DNA from: Candidatus Omnitrophica bacterium UBA6233
Lineage (GTDB): Bacteria; Omnitrophota; Gorgyraeia; Gygaellales; Profunditerraquicolaceae
Length of the DNA: 64,000 nucleotides
NCBI GenBank assembly: GCA_002440965.1
Contig: DJWJ01000033.1
Coordinates: 1 to 64,000, forward strand
Reading direction: 5' to 3'
The notes beneath the pieces are model-generated. The model had not been told where the DNA came from. It did no database searches and was given only the letters and a program-made list of their open reading frames with translations. Position 1 is the stretch's first letter, and every line of letters begins with the position of its first letter. The translations under genes were made by a program, and so were the position numbers. Shown here piece by piece: positions 51,480 to 60,203 of this stretch.

Positions 51480-52267
51480 TTGCTGCGATTCTCCCTTATA
51501 AAATTATAATATCCGCTCGTCTCAACCCAGAAAACAAACATATTCGCGCAATTCCTGGAAATCCTTAATCTTTTTAAAGCAAAGATATCGTCATCGGGGA
51601 TTTTCATGCCGGGATTGGTCGCCACTGCAAATTTATAGCCGGTCTCGACAACTACCCTCCTTATTCTTTCATTGAATCTGCCTGCGGGATAACTAAAGGA
51701 TTTTATTTCACACCCCAATCTATCTTCCAATATTTTTTTAGAGTCCCGGATTTCTTTTACTATCTCTTCCTGCGAGGACAAATCAACCAGATAAGAATGA
51801 TTGACAGTGTGGGATCCGATATCGACAAGCCCGGATGCCTGCATAGTTTTTATTTCATCCCAGGAGACCCTGTCGGCCTGCGCCCGGCCCACCTCGTTGA
51901 TTATTATAAATAGGGTTGCCGGAAAATTATACTCCTTTAGCACAGGAAAGGCGTAATTATAATTATCTTTGTATCCGTCATCAAAGGTTATAACTATAGG
52001 ACGGACAGGGACTCTCTTTTTATTCTTAATGATATCAACTGCTTCCTCCAAAGTGATAATATTATAATGCCGGTCTTGCAAAAAACGCATCTGTTTCCTG
52101 AAGATTTCCGGGGTTATAGCCAGAGACTCTCCTTCCTTGGCATCCGGGCTAATCGAGTGATACATTAAAATCGGGATAACATATTTTCCCCTGACAAAAT
52201 TTATAAGCGACGCTGCCAAAATCCCCAGAATCACAACAATTATAATTAATCTTTTGCGTTTAAACAC
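51476..52267 (-). CDS. Membrane-anchored polysaccharide deacetylase
   Basis: NodB-domain carbohydrate esterase (CE4), ~263 residues. A membrane helix (LIIIVVILGILAASLI) is followed by ILMYHSI, the metal-site motif IVITFDDGYKDN, DIGSHTVNHSYL (HxxxH) and SYPAGRFNE. I prefer GTG 52267, eight bases after GAGGAG; the frame is open to a TTG at 52294. It begins inside the end of the preceding glycosyltransferase gene. Likely deacetylates an N-acetyl sugar of LPS or another envelope glycan. Confidence 0.88.
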   Translation of the reverse strand: MFKRKRLIIIVVILGILAASLINFVRGKYVIPILMYHSISPDAKEGESLAITPEIFRKQMRFLQDRHYNIITLEEAVDIIKNKKRVPVRPIVITFDDGYKDNYNYAFPVLKEYNFPATLFIIINEVGRAQADRVSWDEIKTMQASGLVDIGSHTVNHSYLVDLSSQEEIVKEIRDSKKILEDRLGCEIKSFSYPAGRFNERIRRVVVETGYKFAVATNPGMKIPDDDIFALKRLRISRNCANMFVFWVETSGYYNFIRENRSK

Positions 52268-53349
52268 CTTGAGTACTCCTCTTCTGTTTCGCAAACCATC
52301 TTTTCTTGGGAAAAATTCTGCCGGATAAATACCTGAGCCTGTTTTCCCAAGCTAGCCCTTTTTACCGGATTATTTAACAAAGCTAGGATTGCTTTTGCCA
52401 ACCCTCGGCTATCGGCAGGCTCAACCAGTAAACCGCTGATTCCGTCTTGAATCAAGGTTTTGATCCCGCCGACATTTGAACCAATAACCGCTAACCCTTG
52501 CGCCATTGCCTCCATAAGAGCCAGACCTAATCCCTCCCGAAGCGAGGGCATAACGAATATATCCATCAAAGCTAAAGTATTTACAGTATCCTGGATTTCC
52601 GGCATAAAAAACACTTTCCTGTCAATACCAAGCAAACTGACCTGCCGAATTAACTCTTCCTGCATTCTCCCGGAACCGACAATAAGGAGATTAGCCGAAG
52701 GGAATTCTCCTAAAACCGTCTTCATCGCTTCAATCAAGTATTTATGCCCTTTTACATCCGAGAGCCGGGCAATTATACCGACGACAGGGCCATCGCCTAA
52801 ACCTAACCCTGCCTTATCCGGCAGGAGGCCAGAAGCAGAGGGGGCGCGAAACCTATCCATATCTATACCGTTGTTTATTACAGTTATTTTATTCTCGGCC
52901 AATTTAAAATCGACGATAAGATGCTCTTTCACCTGCCGGCTTATGGCAATCACTTTATCCCCCCAGCAAGGAAAAAACCTACGCAAAAAACGCCTCTTGA
53001 AGAAACCGTGACAGGTAAATATATGTTTTACTCCGCTAGCATGAGCCAACAAACAACCTAAAACTTGAGTAGTCCGGCTATGCGAGTGAACGATATCAAT
53101 TTTATTTTCTTTTACTACACCGGACAGCTTAAACGCGCTCAGGATTATTTTAGGATTAATCTCTTTCTTCGTCATTATCGGTATAGGAATAACTTCCAGG
53201 CCCGATTCTTTAAATTTATCCGTGAGTTCTCCTCCGGAAGCAGCAACGAATACATTATGCCCTTTTTTCTTAAGGCCGCCGGCCAAGGTAAAAAGATAGC
53301 TGGTTATTCCGCCGGTGTTGAGATGGTTTGTGATAAATAAAATATTCAT
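52246..53349 (-). CDS. GT4 family glycosyltransferase
   Basis: GT-B retaining glycosyltransferase, 367 residues. N-terminal FITNHLNTGGITSYLFTLAGGL (acceptor side), HSHSRTTQVLG, VVGIIARLSDVKGHKYLIEA, and the donor-site SLREGLGLALMEAMAQGLAVIGSNVGG with the E-x7-E pair. It probably adds a hexose to the LPS core or another glycan. Sits in the envelope glycan operon between the GT4-GT9 fusion and the deacetylase. Confidence 0.92.
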   Translation of the reverse strand: MNILFITNHLNTGGITSYLFTLAGGLKKKGHNVFVAASGGELTDKFKESGLEVIPIPIMTKKEINPKIILSAFKLSGVVKENKIDIVHSHSRTTQVLGCLLAHASGVKHIFTCHGFFKRRFLRRFFPCWGDKVIAISRQVKEHLIVDFKLAENKITVINNGIDMDRFRAPSASGLLPDKAGLGLGDGPVVGIIARLSDVKGHKYLIEAMKTVLGEFPSANLLIVGSGRMQEELIRQVSLLGIDRKVFFMPEIQDTVNTLALMDIFVMPSLREGLGLALMEAMAQGLAVIGSNVGGIKTLIQDGISGLLVEPADSRGLAKAILALLNNPVKRASLGKQAQVFIRQNFSQEKMVCETEEEYSRCLNAKD

Positions 53350-53359
53350 ATATTCTTAA

Positions 53360-53490
53360 ATTACAAAGGTCAAAGCTCAAAATTCAAAATAAATCTAAAT
53401 GACAAATACCAAATGAAAAAACCTTAGTTTTGATATTTGTGTTTTTAGTTTTGGATTTATTTTGTGCTTTGAATTTTGTCATTTGTCATT
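53360..53490. repeat. Family A palindromic repeat, copy 10
   Basis: Left arm CTCAAAATTCAAAATAAATC, centre CCTTAGTTTTGATATTTG, right arm ending TTGTCATTTGTCATT. A TTGTGGTTTTGACTTC-type module follows to ~53545. The 202-bp gap contains nothing else. Confidence 0.88.
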
Positions 53491-53551
53491 AAACTTTCTA
53501 CTTTTAAATTGTGGTTTTGACTTCTGATTTGTTACTTTCTACTTCGGCTAT

Positions 53552-55639
53552 TTACTTGAGTAATTTCTCTATTGCTTCCAGCACTTCCTCAACCGTAATC
53601 AAATTCATGCACTTTTTATGCCTGCATTTTGGTTTATAGCAGGGGCTGCAGGGCAATTCCCTTCTGATGATTACACGCTCTCTTGCCGGAGGCATATGCC
53701 TTGCCGGATCAGTCGGGCCAAAAAAAGCGATTACCGGGATATTCACCGCGCAAGCTACATGTAAAGGCGAAGAATCCGCTGAAATATACAGAGAACAGCG
53801 TTTAATAAGCGCGGCTAACTGGTTAATGCTGGTCTTGGCGCAGGCATTAATGATCTTGGTGCTCTTTACCATCGAGGCTAACATATTAGCTTGAGCCACG
53901 TCCTCCTGTGTTCCGGTAACAACCACGCGTATATTCTTGAGGCCGAGTTCATCGCATAATTTAGCCAAGCGTTCTTTAGGCCAACACTTGGTTAACCACC
54001 GTTTACTAGCGCTGATATTTATCCCGATAATTTTCTGGTCGGCGCTTAACCATTCCTTATTCAGGAAATTCTCAATATACTCTTGGTCTTCTTTGCTCGG
54101 CCATAATTCCAAACGGTTATCCCGCAAATCTATCCCCAGCATCTTCAATACGCGGAACTGATGCGTAACCGGGTCCATAGCCGGTTTTTCATCTTTGATC
54201 CGGTGGTTAAGCAGAAAACCAAACCTCTTGTTATCATAACCAAAACGATCAGGGGCCAAAGAAAGGAAAGAAAGCAAATGGCTGGCTTTGTTATTCTGCA
54301 GGTCAATGACCAAATCAAAATTCTTTTTTCTTAACGAGCGGGCAATATTCAAAAATCCCTTAACTCCTTTATCCTTATTTTTAAGGTCGACCACCAGTAG
54401 TTCGTCTATATAAGGGCTTCTAAGCAAAACCTCTTTGGATTCTTCTCCGACCATAAAACTGATTTTATGCTGGGGGAATTTCTCCCTTATCGCCCGCAAA
54501 CCCGGCGTAGACAGAATCACGTCTCCCAGAGAACTCAACTTGATAATTAAAAGCTTAAAGCTGGTTAACGCGTCCTTATAAACATCAAGCGTATTGTTCA
54601 CCATCAACTCGACGCTATATTTCTCTTTCACCTTCTGGTAGGCTGCTTCGGCAAAATTACGCGCTAATTCCGGATCCTTGTATATTTTAATCACCGCTTC
54701 GGCTATGCTTTGAGGATCGCTTGGCGCTACCATCAATCCTGTGCGGCCATTCTCAATAATATCAACTACGCCTCCCACTTTGGTCGCTACAACCGGCACA
54801 CCGGATGCCTGCGCTTCCACAATCACCCTGCCAAAGGCTTCATGCGTCGTCGTAGCCAAAACCACCAGATCCAAATTGGACAAGACTTCCGGGATATTCC
54901 TTTGCGTGCCTAAAAATTCCGTGCAATGGTCAAGCCCTAACCTTCTGGTCAAAACCTGTATCTGTTCTTTATAAGCTTGCCGCGAACTCGGAGCATCCCC
55001 GACTATCCAGATTTTTAAATTCGGCACAACCCGGGCTACCTTAGCCATAGCCTTGATAAAAAAGAGATGCCCCTTTAACGGAGTAATCCTGCCGATAATG
55101 CCGACGTTAAAATCCTTGCCGCGTTTCTTATCCGGACTCAAGTATTTAAATTTCTCCAAATCTACGCTGCGGGGAACCAGCTTAATCCGGTCATGCGGAA
55201 CTTGAAAATCTTCGATCATGTGCCGGGCAATTATGTTACTTAAAACTATCACCCGCTTGGCCCATCCCATCACATAACTAAAAGGATGCTTTTTGTAATA
55301 ACCATGGCAAGTAGTAACAAAGACGGTTTTTGTCGAACGAGCCGCAAAATAAGCAATCCAAGCCGGAACTCGCGAACGGGCATGCACAATATCGATTTCT
55401 TCTTTTTTGATAATCTCAATCAACCGGGGAATAGTTCTAATTATACTGATGAAGGATTTTCTATGCACCGGGAGCTGGTAATGAATCCCCCCCAGCGCCT
55501 CTAGATCCTTAACCAGCGAGCCGCCGGCAGAAACCACCACTGCTTTATGGCCCAGGCGCACCAAATACTTAGATAAATCCAGGGTTCCGGTTTCAACCCC
55601 GCCGACATTCAGTTCAGGTAATATTTGTAGAATATTCAT
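53552..55639 (-). CDS. GT4-GT9 glycosyltransferase fusion
   Basis: A ~695-residue bifunctional protein. Residues 1 to ~365 are a GT4 enzyme (ILQILPELNVGGVETGTLDL, VGIIGRITPLKGHLFFIKAM, HEAFGRVIVEAQASGVPVVA). From ~370 a complete GT9 domain begins (LLIIKLSSLGDVILSTPGLR), with ISADSSPLHVACAVNIPV and the cysteine cluster CSPCYKPKCRHKKC. Start chosen at ATG 55639; codons upstream to 55672 are translated repeat. The protein would add two different sugars in succession, one of them probably heptose. Confidence 0.88.
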   Translation of the reverse strand: MNILQILPELNVGGVETGTLDLSKYLVRLGHKAVVVSAGGSLVKDLEALGGIHYQLPVHRKSFISIIRTIPRLIEIIKKEEIDIVHARSRVPAWIAYFAARSTKTVFVTTCHGYYKKHPFSYVMGWAKRVIVLSNIIARHMIEDFQVPHDRIKLVPRSVDLEKFKYLSPDKKRGKDFNVGIIGRITPLKGHLFFIKAMAKVARVVPNLKIWIVGDAPSSRQAYKEQIQVLTRRLGLDHCTEFLGTQRNIPEVLSNLDLVVLATTTHEAFGRVIVEAQASGVPVVATKVGGVVDIIENGRTGLMVAPSDPQSIAEAVIKIYKDPELARNFAEAAYQKVKEKYSVELMVNNTLDVYKDALTSFKLLIIKLSSLGDVILSTPGLRAIREKFPQHKISFMVGEESKEVLLRSPYIDELLVVDLKNKDKGVKGFLNIARSLRKKNFDLVIDLQNNKASHLLSFLSLAPDRFGYDNKRFGFLLNHRIKDEKPAMDPVTHQFRVLKMLGIDLRDNRLELWPSKEDQEYIENFLNKEWLSADQKIIGINISASKRWLTKCWPKERLAKLCDELGLKNIRVVVTGTQEDVAQANMLASMVKSTKIINACAKTSINQLAALIKRCSLYISADSSPLHVACAVNIPVIAFFGPTDPARHMPPARERVIIRRELPCSPCYKPKCRHKKCMNLITVEEVLEAIEKLLK

Positions 55640-55657
55640 AATTTTCAATTCGAAGTT

Positions 55658-55775
55658 AATGTCAAAGGCCAAAGCTCAAAATCCAAAATAAATCCAAAAC
55701 TCAAATACCAAAACGAGGATTTTGTCATTTGGTATTTGTAATTTGTGCTTATTTTGAATTTTGTCATTTTTCATT
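55658..55775. repeat. Family A palindromic repeat, copy 11
   Basis: Runs from AATGTCAAAGGCC to TTGTCATTTTTCATT with a diverged centre (ACGAGGATTTTGTC). Fills the gap between the LpxL-ELM1 and GT4-GT9 genes. Confidence 0.82.
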
Positions 55776-55787
55776 ACGCTTCTTAAT

Positions 55788-57737
55788 TTATAATATCTTC
55801 TCCACCGCTTCTCTTACCAACTCATTATCTTCTAAAGGGATTACCGGATCCCTGCTATTCCAGGCATCTTCCAATTTCCGGCCTAAATTATCAACCTTGC
55901 TTAAAATTATATGTTTATTCCCGGATAAATCTTTTAAAAAGGCCTTATGTTTACGGCTTAAGCCGCCTGCCTCAAAAACCAGAACCGGCTTGGCGCTATT
56001 AGCTGCCTCGGAAAGCATAGAAATACTTTCCGGAGAACTGACAATTACCTTACTTAAGCCTAAAATTCCTCCCACTGCTTCCGGGATATTCTTTTCATTG
56101 GCAATAACCATAAGTTTTGTGCGCGGATAACTTTGAAGCTCTTGCTTTAGCAAAGCTTCTGCTTCTTCCGGAGTCCGGCGCGAAGTTGTAATTAAAATAT
56201 ACGCTCTTAATTTTTCTGAGGCGGACTTGAGTTGATTGATAAGTTCCAGCACCGTATCCCTACGGAGCTTGAATCCTTTGCTGTCACCCCCGATTAACAC
56301 ACCAATATATAAATCCGAAGACGACACTCCAAGAATAGAAGACCGGACCAATTTATCGCTTTGCTCTTTGAGATACTTCTCGTTTATCAAATTCAAAGCT
56401 CCCGCAGTAACAACTACATTCTTTTTTCTGGGAGGCTTATCATGCCGCGGCATAATCACCAAATCAAATTTATTTAAACTTAAGATCGACGGCCGCATAA
56501 TTACTATAGATTTACTTAAGGCTTCACGCGAAACTACAAAGTTAACCGCAGCCAGCTTTGAACCGCAGGATATAACTATATCCGGCCGAACGTGCGAAAT
56601 TATCCTATAGGTATCCTCGCTAAGAGACCGTTTTAAACCCGCTAAATTCCCCTGAGAGCCGTATTTCCCTGAAAGCAAATTATCTAGGGTTAAACCGAAC
56701 TTGCCCAAATTATCCTTAAATTTTACCTCCGCAACACTTACCTTGACCTCAATCCCTTTCTTTTCCAAATATTCTCTAATTACGTTGCTGACAGCCTCTG
56801 ATTGACGAAGATGCCCGGCTTTTGTATCGCTTAAAATAAGGATATTTCTCTGATCCGAATATTTCCAGATTTTATAGGTCCAAAGATATTCTTTAGGATA
56901 ACTACGGATTAAGGCTTCGAAAATCCCGGTAACTTTCTTCAGATTTTCCTTTAAGTCCGCCTCAATATCCTGTGTTTTGTTTAATTTTATTTCGTCCCCC
57001 ACCAAAACCTTAACTTTATGGTCGGATGTGCGCCTAAAATATACCGGAATAATGGGGGCGTCATATTTATAGGCCAGTTTTATTCCGCCGGTAGACATTG
57101 AAGCGGTCTTGCCAAAAAAACCAACCAGCTCTCCAGTCTTACCCCCTTGATCCAAAGTTATGCCAATAGCGTAATTACTTTTAAACGCTTCGATCAATTG
57201 TTTAAGCCCGCCTTCTTTGGTAATTATCTTGCAGCCTTTCTGGCGGCGGTATTTATTCAACAATCCGTTCAAGCGGGGAAAATCCTGGTCTTTGACAAAA
57301 AGGCAAAATGGAAAACCAAGGTTGGCGCAAATGATATTAGCCAATTCCCAGCTTCCGGCATGCACCGCGATAAGGATAACGCCTTTCCCTTTTTTTAACC
57401 CGGAGTAAATATTATCCAGACCTTCCACAATGACGTATTTATCCATATAGGCCTTATCCACTTTGGGAATAAGAAAAATCTCGATAAGGCTTTCGCCGAA
57501 AGAACGGTAAAAGTCATGCGTGATTCTGGAAATTTCTTTAGGAGCTAAATTTTCTCCCAAAGCAAACTTTAGGTTTGCATAACACCTTGCTTTATGTTTA
57601 AGGTCAAAATAATAAAAAATGTCTCCGAGCAAGCGGCCAAAACAAAGGCTCCACTCCACAGGAATAAACCTGAAGATAGCCCCCAAGGACCTAAAAAGTA
57701 TACAAGCTAAGTAATCTAGCAAAAAAAGGTTCTTCAT
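55788..57737 (-). CDS. LpxL-type acyltransferase fused to an ELM1-like domain
   Basis: A 649-residue fusion. Residues 1 to ~300 are a lipid A late acyltransferase (LpxL/HtrB family): an N-terminal membrane helix, the catalytic HAGSWE (H126-x4-E131), TLDQGGKTGELVGFFG and IPVYFRRTSDHK. From ~305 a GT-B-like domain starts (ILILSDTKAGHLRQSEAVSN), with IVISCGSKLAAVN, GVLIGGDSKGF and SPESISMLSEA, the pattern of the ELM1/DUF1022 family. It overlaps lpxK by 47 bp, so it is in the lipid A operon. Confidence 0.8.
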   Translation of the reverse strand: MKNLFLLDYLACILFRSLGAIFRFIPVEWSLCFGRLLGDIFYYFDLKHKARCYANLKFALGENLAPKEISRITHDFYRSFGESLIEIFLIPKVDKAYMDKYVIVEGLDNIYSGLKKGKGVILIAVHAGSWELANIICANLGFPFCLFVKDQDFPRLNGLLNKYRRQKGCKIITKEGGLKQLIEAFKSNYAIGITLDQGGKTGELVGFFGKTASMSTGGIKLAYKYDAPIIPVYFRRTSDHKVKVLVGDEIKLNKTQDIEADLKENLKKVTGIFEALIRSYPKEYLWTYKIWKYSDQRNILILSDTKAGHLRQSEAVSNVIREYLEKKGIEVKVSVAEVKFKDNLGKFGLTLDNLLSGKYGSQGNLAGLKRSLSEDTYRIISHVRPDIVISCGSKLAAVNFVVSREALSKSIVIMRPSILSLNKFDLVIMPRHDKPPRKKNVVVTAGALNLINEKYLKEQSDKLVRSSILGVSSSDLYIGVLIGGDSKGFKLRRDTVLELINQLKSASEKLRAYILITTSRRTPEEAEALLKQELQSYPRTKLMVIANEKNIPEAVGGILGLSKVIVSSPESISMLSEAANSAKPVLVFEAGGLSRKHKAFLKDLSGNKHIILSKVDNLGRKLEDAWNSRDPVIPLEDNELVREAVEKIL

Positions 57738-58737
57738 TTTTTGTTATTTTTAAGGCCACGCGTAAAACCAAAACCTGGAATCCTTTAAGCGGTTTTAACT
57801 TTTCCTCGGATAATCTGGCAGCGTCTTTTTCAGTTGTAATAATTATGTTTAAACTCAGGGTTTGCGCCCGGGAAGCAATATTTGTTAAATCTTCTTCGCT
57901 ATAATTATGGTGGTCGTCAAATATCAAATCCAAACCAATATTTACCCCCAGATTAGCGATTAGCTTATTGAACGAATCCGGGTCTCCTATGCCGGAAAAC
58001 AAAACTACGTCTTTACCTTTTAAATGGTTCAGGCTAAATATTTCATCCGGATTATTGATAGCATAAAATCCTAAAGCCTCGTGCACTGATTCTACAATCA
58101 GGGCCTGCGGATTAACCTTGCTCAAATAACCTTTAATGCCCGCTAGGGAGCCGGATAAATCAGTTTTGGTTAGAACAAAAATGTCCGCTTCCCCTAATGA
58201 AGAGAGCGGCTGGCGCAATATCCCTCTGGGCAACATATGCCGGTTGCCGAAGCCTTGCTTTGAACTTATCGTGACAATCTCCAGGTTTTTCTTTATCCGC
58301 CATTGCTGCATACCATCATCAAGAATAACCGTATCCACAGCATATTCCTTAATTGCTCTTTGAGCGCCTTTAATCCTGTTATGTCCCACAATCACCGGAA
58401 TGTCGCCTAAACTCTTGGATAACATCGAAGGCTCATCTCCCATTTCCTGACCGAGCCTGTTATATCCTCTGCTCAACACCGCTACATTATGGCCCTTTGC
58501 CTTAAGATAACGGCTAACAAATTCAACCAAAGAAGTTTTACCTGTTCCACCAAGGGTAATATTACCGATACTGATGACTTTACAAGACAGTTGGGCCGGC
58601 CTAAGCTTATAAAACAAAACCAGGCCCCTGATGATAATTCCGTAGAGAAAAGAGGCTAAAAGTAAGAAGAATTGCAAAAACGAAGCTGGAAAGCCCCGGT
58701 ATTTATCCGTAGCCAGATTATAAAGGTATTCTTTCAT
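57691..58737 (-). CDS. lpxK: Tetraacyldisaccharide 4'-kinase
   Basis: Phosphorylates lipid A disaccharide to lipid IVA at the inner membrane. The 348-residue protein has an N-terminal membrane helix, Walker A ISIGNITLGGTGKTSLVE, VAVLSRGYNR, VILDDGMQQWRI and the acidic/His site FDDHHNYSEED. First gene of the lipid A/core operon; a possible promoter lies just upstream. Confidence 0.96.
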   Translation of the reverse strand: MKEYLYNLATDKYRGFPASFLQFFLLLASFLYGIIIRGLVLFYKLRPAQLSCKVISIGNITLGGTGKTSLVEFVSRYLKAKGHNVAVLSRGYNRLGQEMGDEPSMLSKSLGDIPVIVGHNRIKGAQRAIKEYAVDTVILDDGMQQWRIKKNLEIVTISSKQGFGNRHMLPRGILRQPLSSLGEADIFVLTKTDLSGSLAGIKGYLSKVNPQALIVESVHEALGFYAINNPDEIFSLNHLKGKDVVLFSGIGDPDSFNKLIANLGVNIGLDLIFDDHHNYSEEDLTNIASRAQTLSLNIIITTEKDAARLSEEKLKPLKGFQVLVLRVALKITKNEEPFFARLLSLYTF

Positions 58738-58748
58738 CTTAGTCTATT

Positions 58749-58777
58749 ATGATAACACAGGGAAAAACAAGAAGCAA
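58749..58777 (-). promoter_or_regulatory. Possible promoter upstream of lpxK
   Basis: TTGCTT (58772-58777), 17-bp spacer, TATCAT (58749-58754) on the minus strand, in the 89-bp gap after the HAD gene. The -10 is good, the -35 weak. Confidence 0.3.
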
Positions 58778-58826
58778 CTGCTTTTGCTAGGAAGAAAACT
58801 CTTTTAATTATAAGGAGATATGATAG

Positions 58827-59477
58827 TTACAGCTTAATAAACTTTAAGATATCCTGCAGCTTATCCACAATAAAATCTGCCTGCCTAAGGTATTCTTTAG
58901 GCAGGCTTGTGGTTATGGCAATGCAAGGCATTTTAGCCATTTTAGCGGATTTGATCCCAAGCGGCGCGTTTTCAATCACTAAACACTGCCCAGGCTTAAG
59001 GCCAAAGAGCTTAGCGGCCTTTAGATACGGCTCAGGATTTGGCTTACCTTTCTTTACCTGGTCTCCCGCTACAATAATTCCAAACTTAGTTTTAACCTTT
59101 AAAGGAAGAATAGTATTCACTTCTTTTAGGGGACTACCCGTAACTAAACCTAAAAGATAACCTTTTTTCTCCAAAAAGGCCAGAAGCTCTTCTGCTCCGC
59201 TAAAAACAAAACTCTGGAAAAATCTCCGGAATATCCTCCGGCGCCGCGCGAATATTTCATCCAAAAGCCTTTTGGAAGGATTTATGCCGGAGTGGATAAG
59301 TAAATCCTTAAGGGTCTTATTCCATTTTTCTCCTTCTTTGGAATAGACATCAAAACAGCTTACCCGCACCCCATAAGGCCTTAAGGCCTCATACCAGGCC
59401 AGAAAATGATACGGCATAGAGTCAACGATTACCCCATCCATATCAAAAATTACCGCTTCAGGTTTAAATTTATTCAT
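58827..59477 (-). CDS. HAD-family phosphatase (beta-phosphoglucomutase-like)
   Basis: A 216-residue HAD hydrolase with a helical cap. Motif I is AVIFDMDGVIVDSMPYHFLAW, motif II LVTGSP, motif III KKGKPNPEPYLKAA and motif IV CLVIENAPLGIKSA. This matches the beta-phosphoglucomutase/phosphatase subgroup; the exact substrate cannot be told. Located between the STAS-PilZ gene and lpxK. Confidence 0.88.
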   Translation of the reverse strand: MNKFKPEAVIFDMDGVIVDSMPYHFLAWYEALRPYGVRVSCFDVYSKEGEKWNKTLKDLLIHSGINPSKRLLDEIFARRRRIFRRFFQSFVFSGAEELLAFLEKKGYLLGLVTGSPLKEVNTILPLKVKTKFGIIVAGDQVKKGKPNPEPYLKAAKLFGLKPGQCLVIENAPLGIKSAKMAKMPCIAITTSLPKEYLRQADFIVDKLQDILKFIKL

Positions 59478-59483
59478 TGGGGA

Positions 59484-60203
59484 TTAATCCGACGGGCTTA
59501 GAGATATATTTCTTTCGACAAATTCAACCAGCTCTTCCTGCACCTGCGCAGGCAAATTGACAAACTCTACGCCCACTCCGGGATAAGAGTGCGGCTGGAT
59601 CTGCTTATCGGGAATCCAGACTACTTTGGCTTCCAATTCCAATTCTTCTTTTTTGGGAGGAAGTTTCATCTTAAGGATAACTTTATCTCCGAGTTTGAAT
59701 TTATCGCAGCCGAAGATGAAAGCGCCCACGCCGCTTAAATTCAAGACATCCAGTTTTAAACATACGGGGTTTCTTACGTCCCTAGCCTTTAATTCGACCT
59801 TTATATCTATGGGCAGCCGCTTAAACCTGCGGCGCAGCTGCATCTTCTTTATTTCTTCGATAGCTTTATCTTCTTTGAAACTATTTAAAGCCAGATCCTC
59901 GCTGGCGAACATCTCGATTACCCTGTCTAAACCGGCAATGCAGAAAATGTTCCGGATATGCACCGGGACATTGCAAAATTTCATCCTTCCATGGCTATTA
60001 ATTATTTCTTTATAAGCGATGACGATAACAGAAGTACCCATATAATCGATAAAATCTACATCCTCCAAGTTACAAAGTATATCGTTATAACCGTCACGCA
60101 CGCACTGGCCGACTATTTCGACTAAATTGGCGCAATTCACGTCGATACGCCCCGACATATCTAGAATCACTATATCATTATTCTGCCTGACTTTAATCTC
60201 CAT
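59484..60203 (-). CDS. STAS-PilZ domain protein
   Basis: A ~239-residue cytoplasmic regulator. The N-terminal STAS domain (IVILDMSGRIDVNCANLVEI, DVDFIDYMGTSVIV) resembles anti-sigma factor antagonists, but the phosphorylatable Ser after Asp is Tyr (DYMG for DSSG). The C-terminal PilZ domain has the c-di-GMP motif RRRFKRLP and LNLSGVGAF. Start at ATG 60203, preceded by GGGAG at seven bases; it overlaps the waaA end by 11 bp. Probably links c-di-GMP to an envelope or surface function. Confidence 0.85.
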   Translation of the reverse strand: MEIKVRQNNDIVILDMSGRIDVNCANLVEIVGQCVRDGYNDILCNLEDVDFIDYMGTSVIVIAYKEIINSHGRMKFCNVPVHIRNIFCIAGLDRVIEMFASEDLALNSFKEDKAIEEIKKMQLRRRFKRLPIDIKVELKARDVRNPVCLKLDVLNLSGVGAFIFGCDKFKLGDKVILKMKLPPKKEELELEAKVVWIPDKQIQPHSYPGVGVEFVNLPAQVQEELVEFVERNISLSPSD

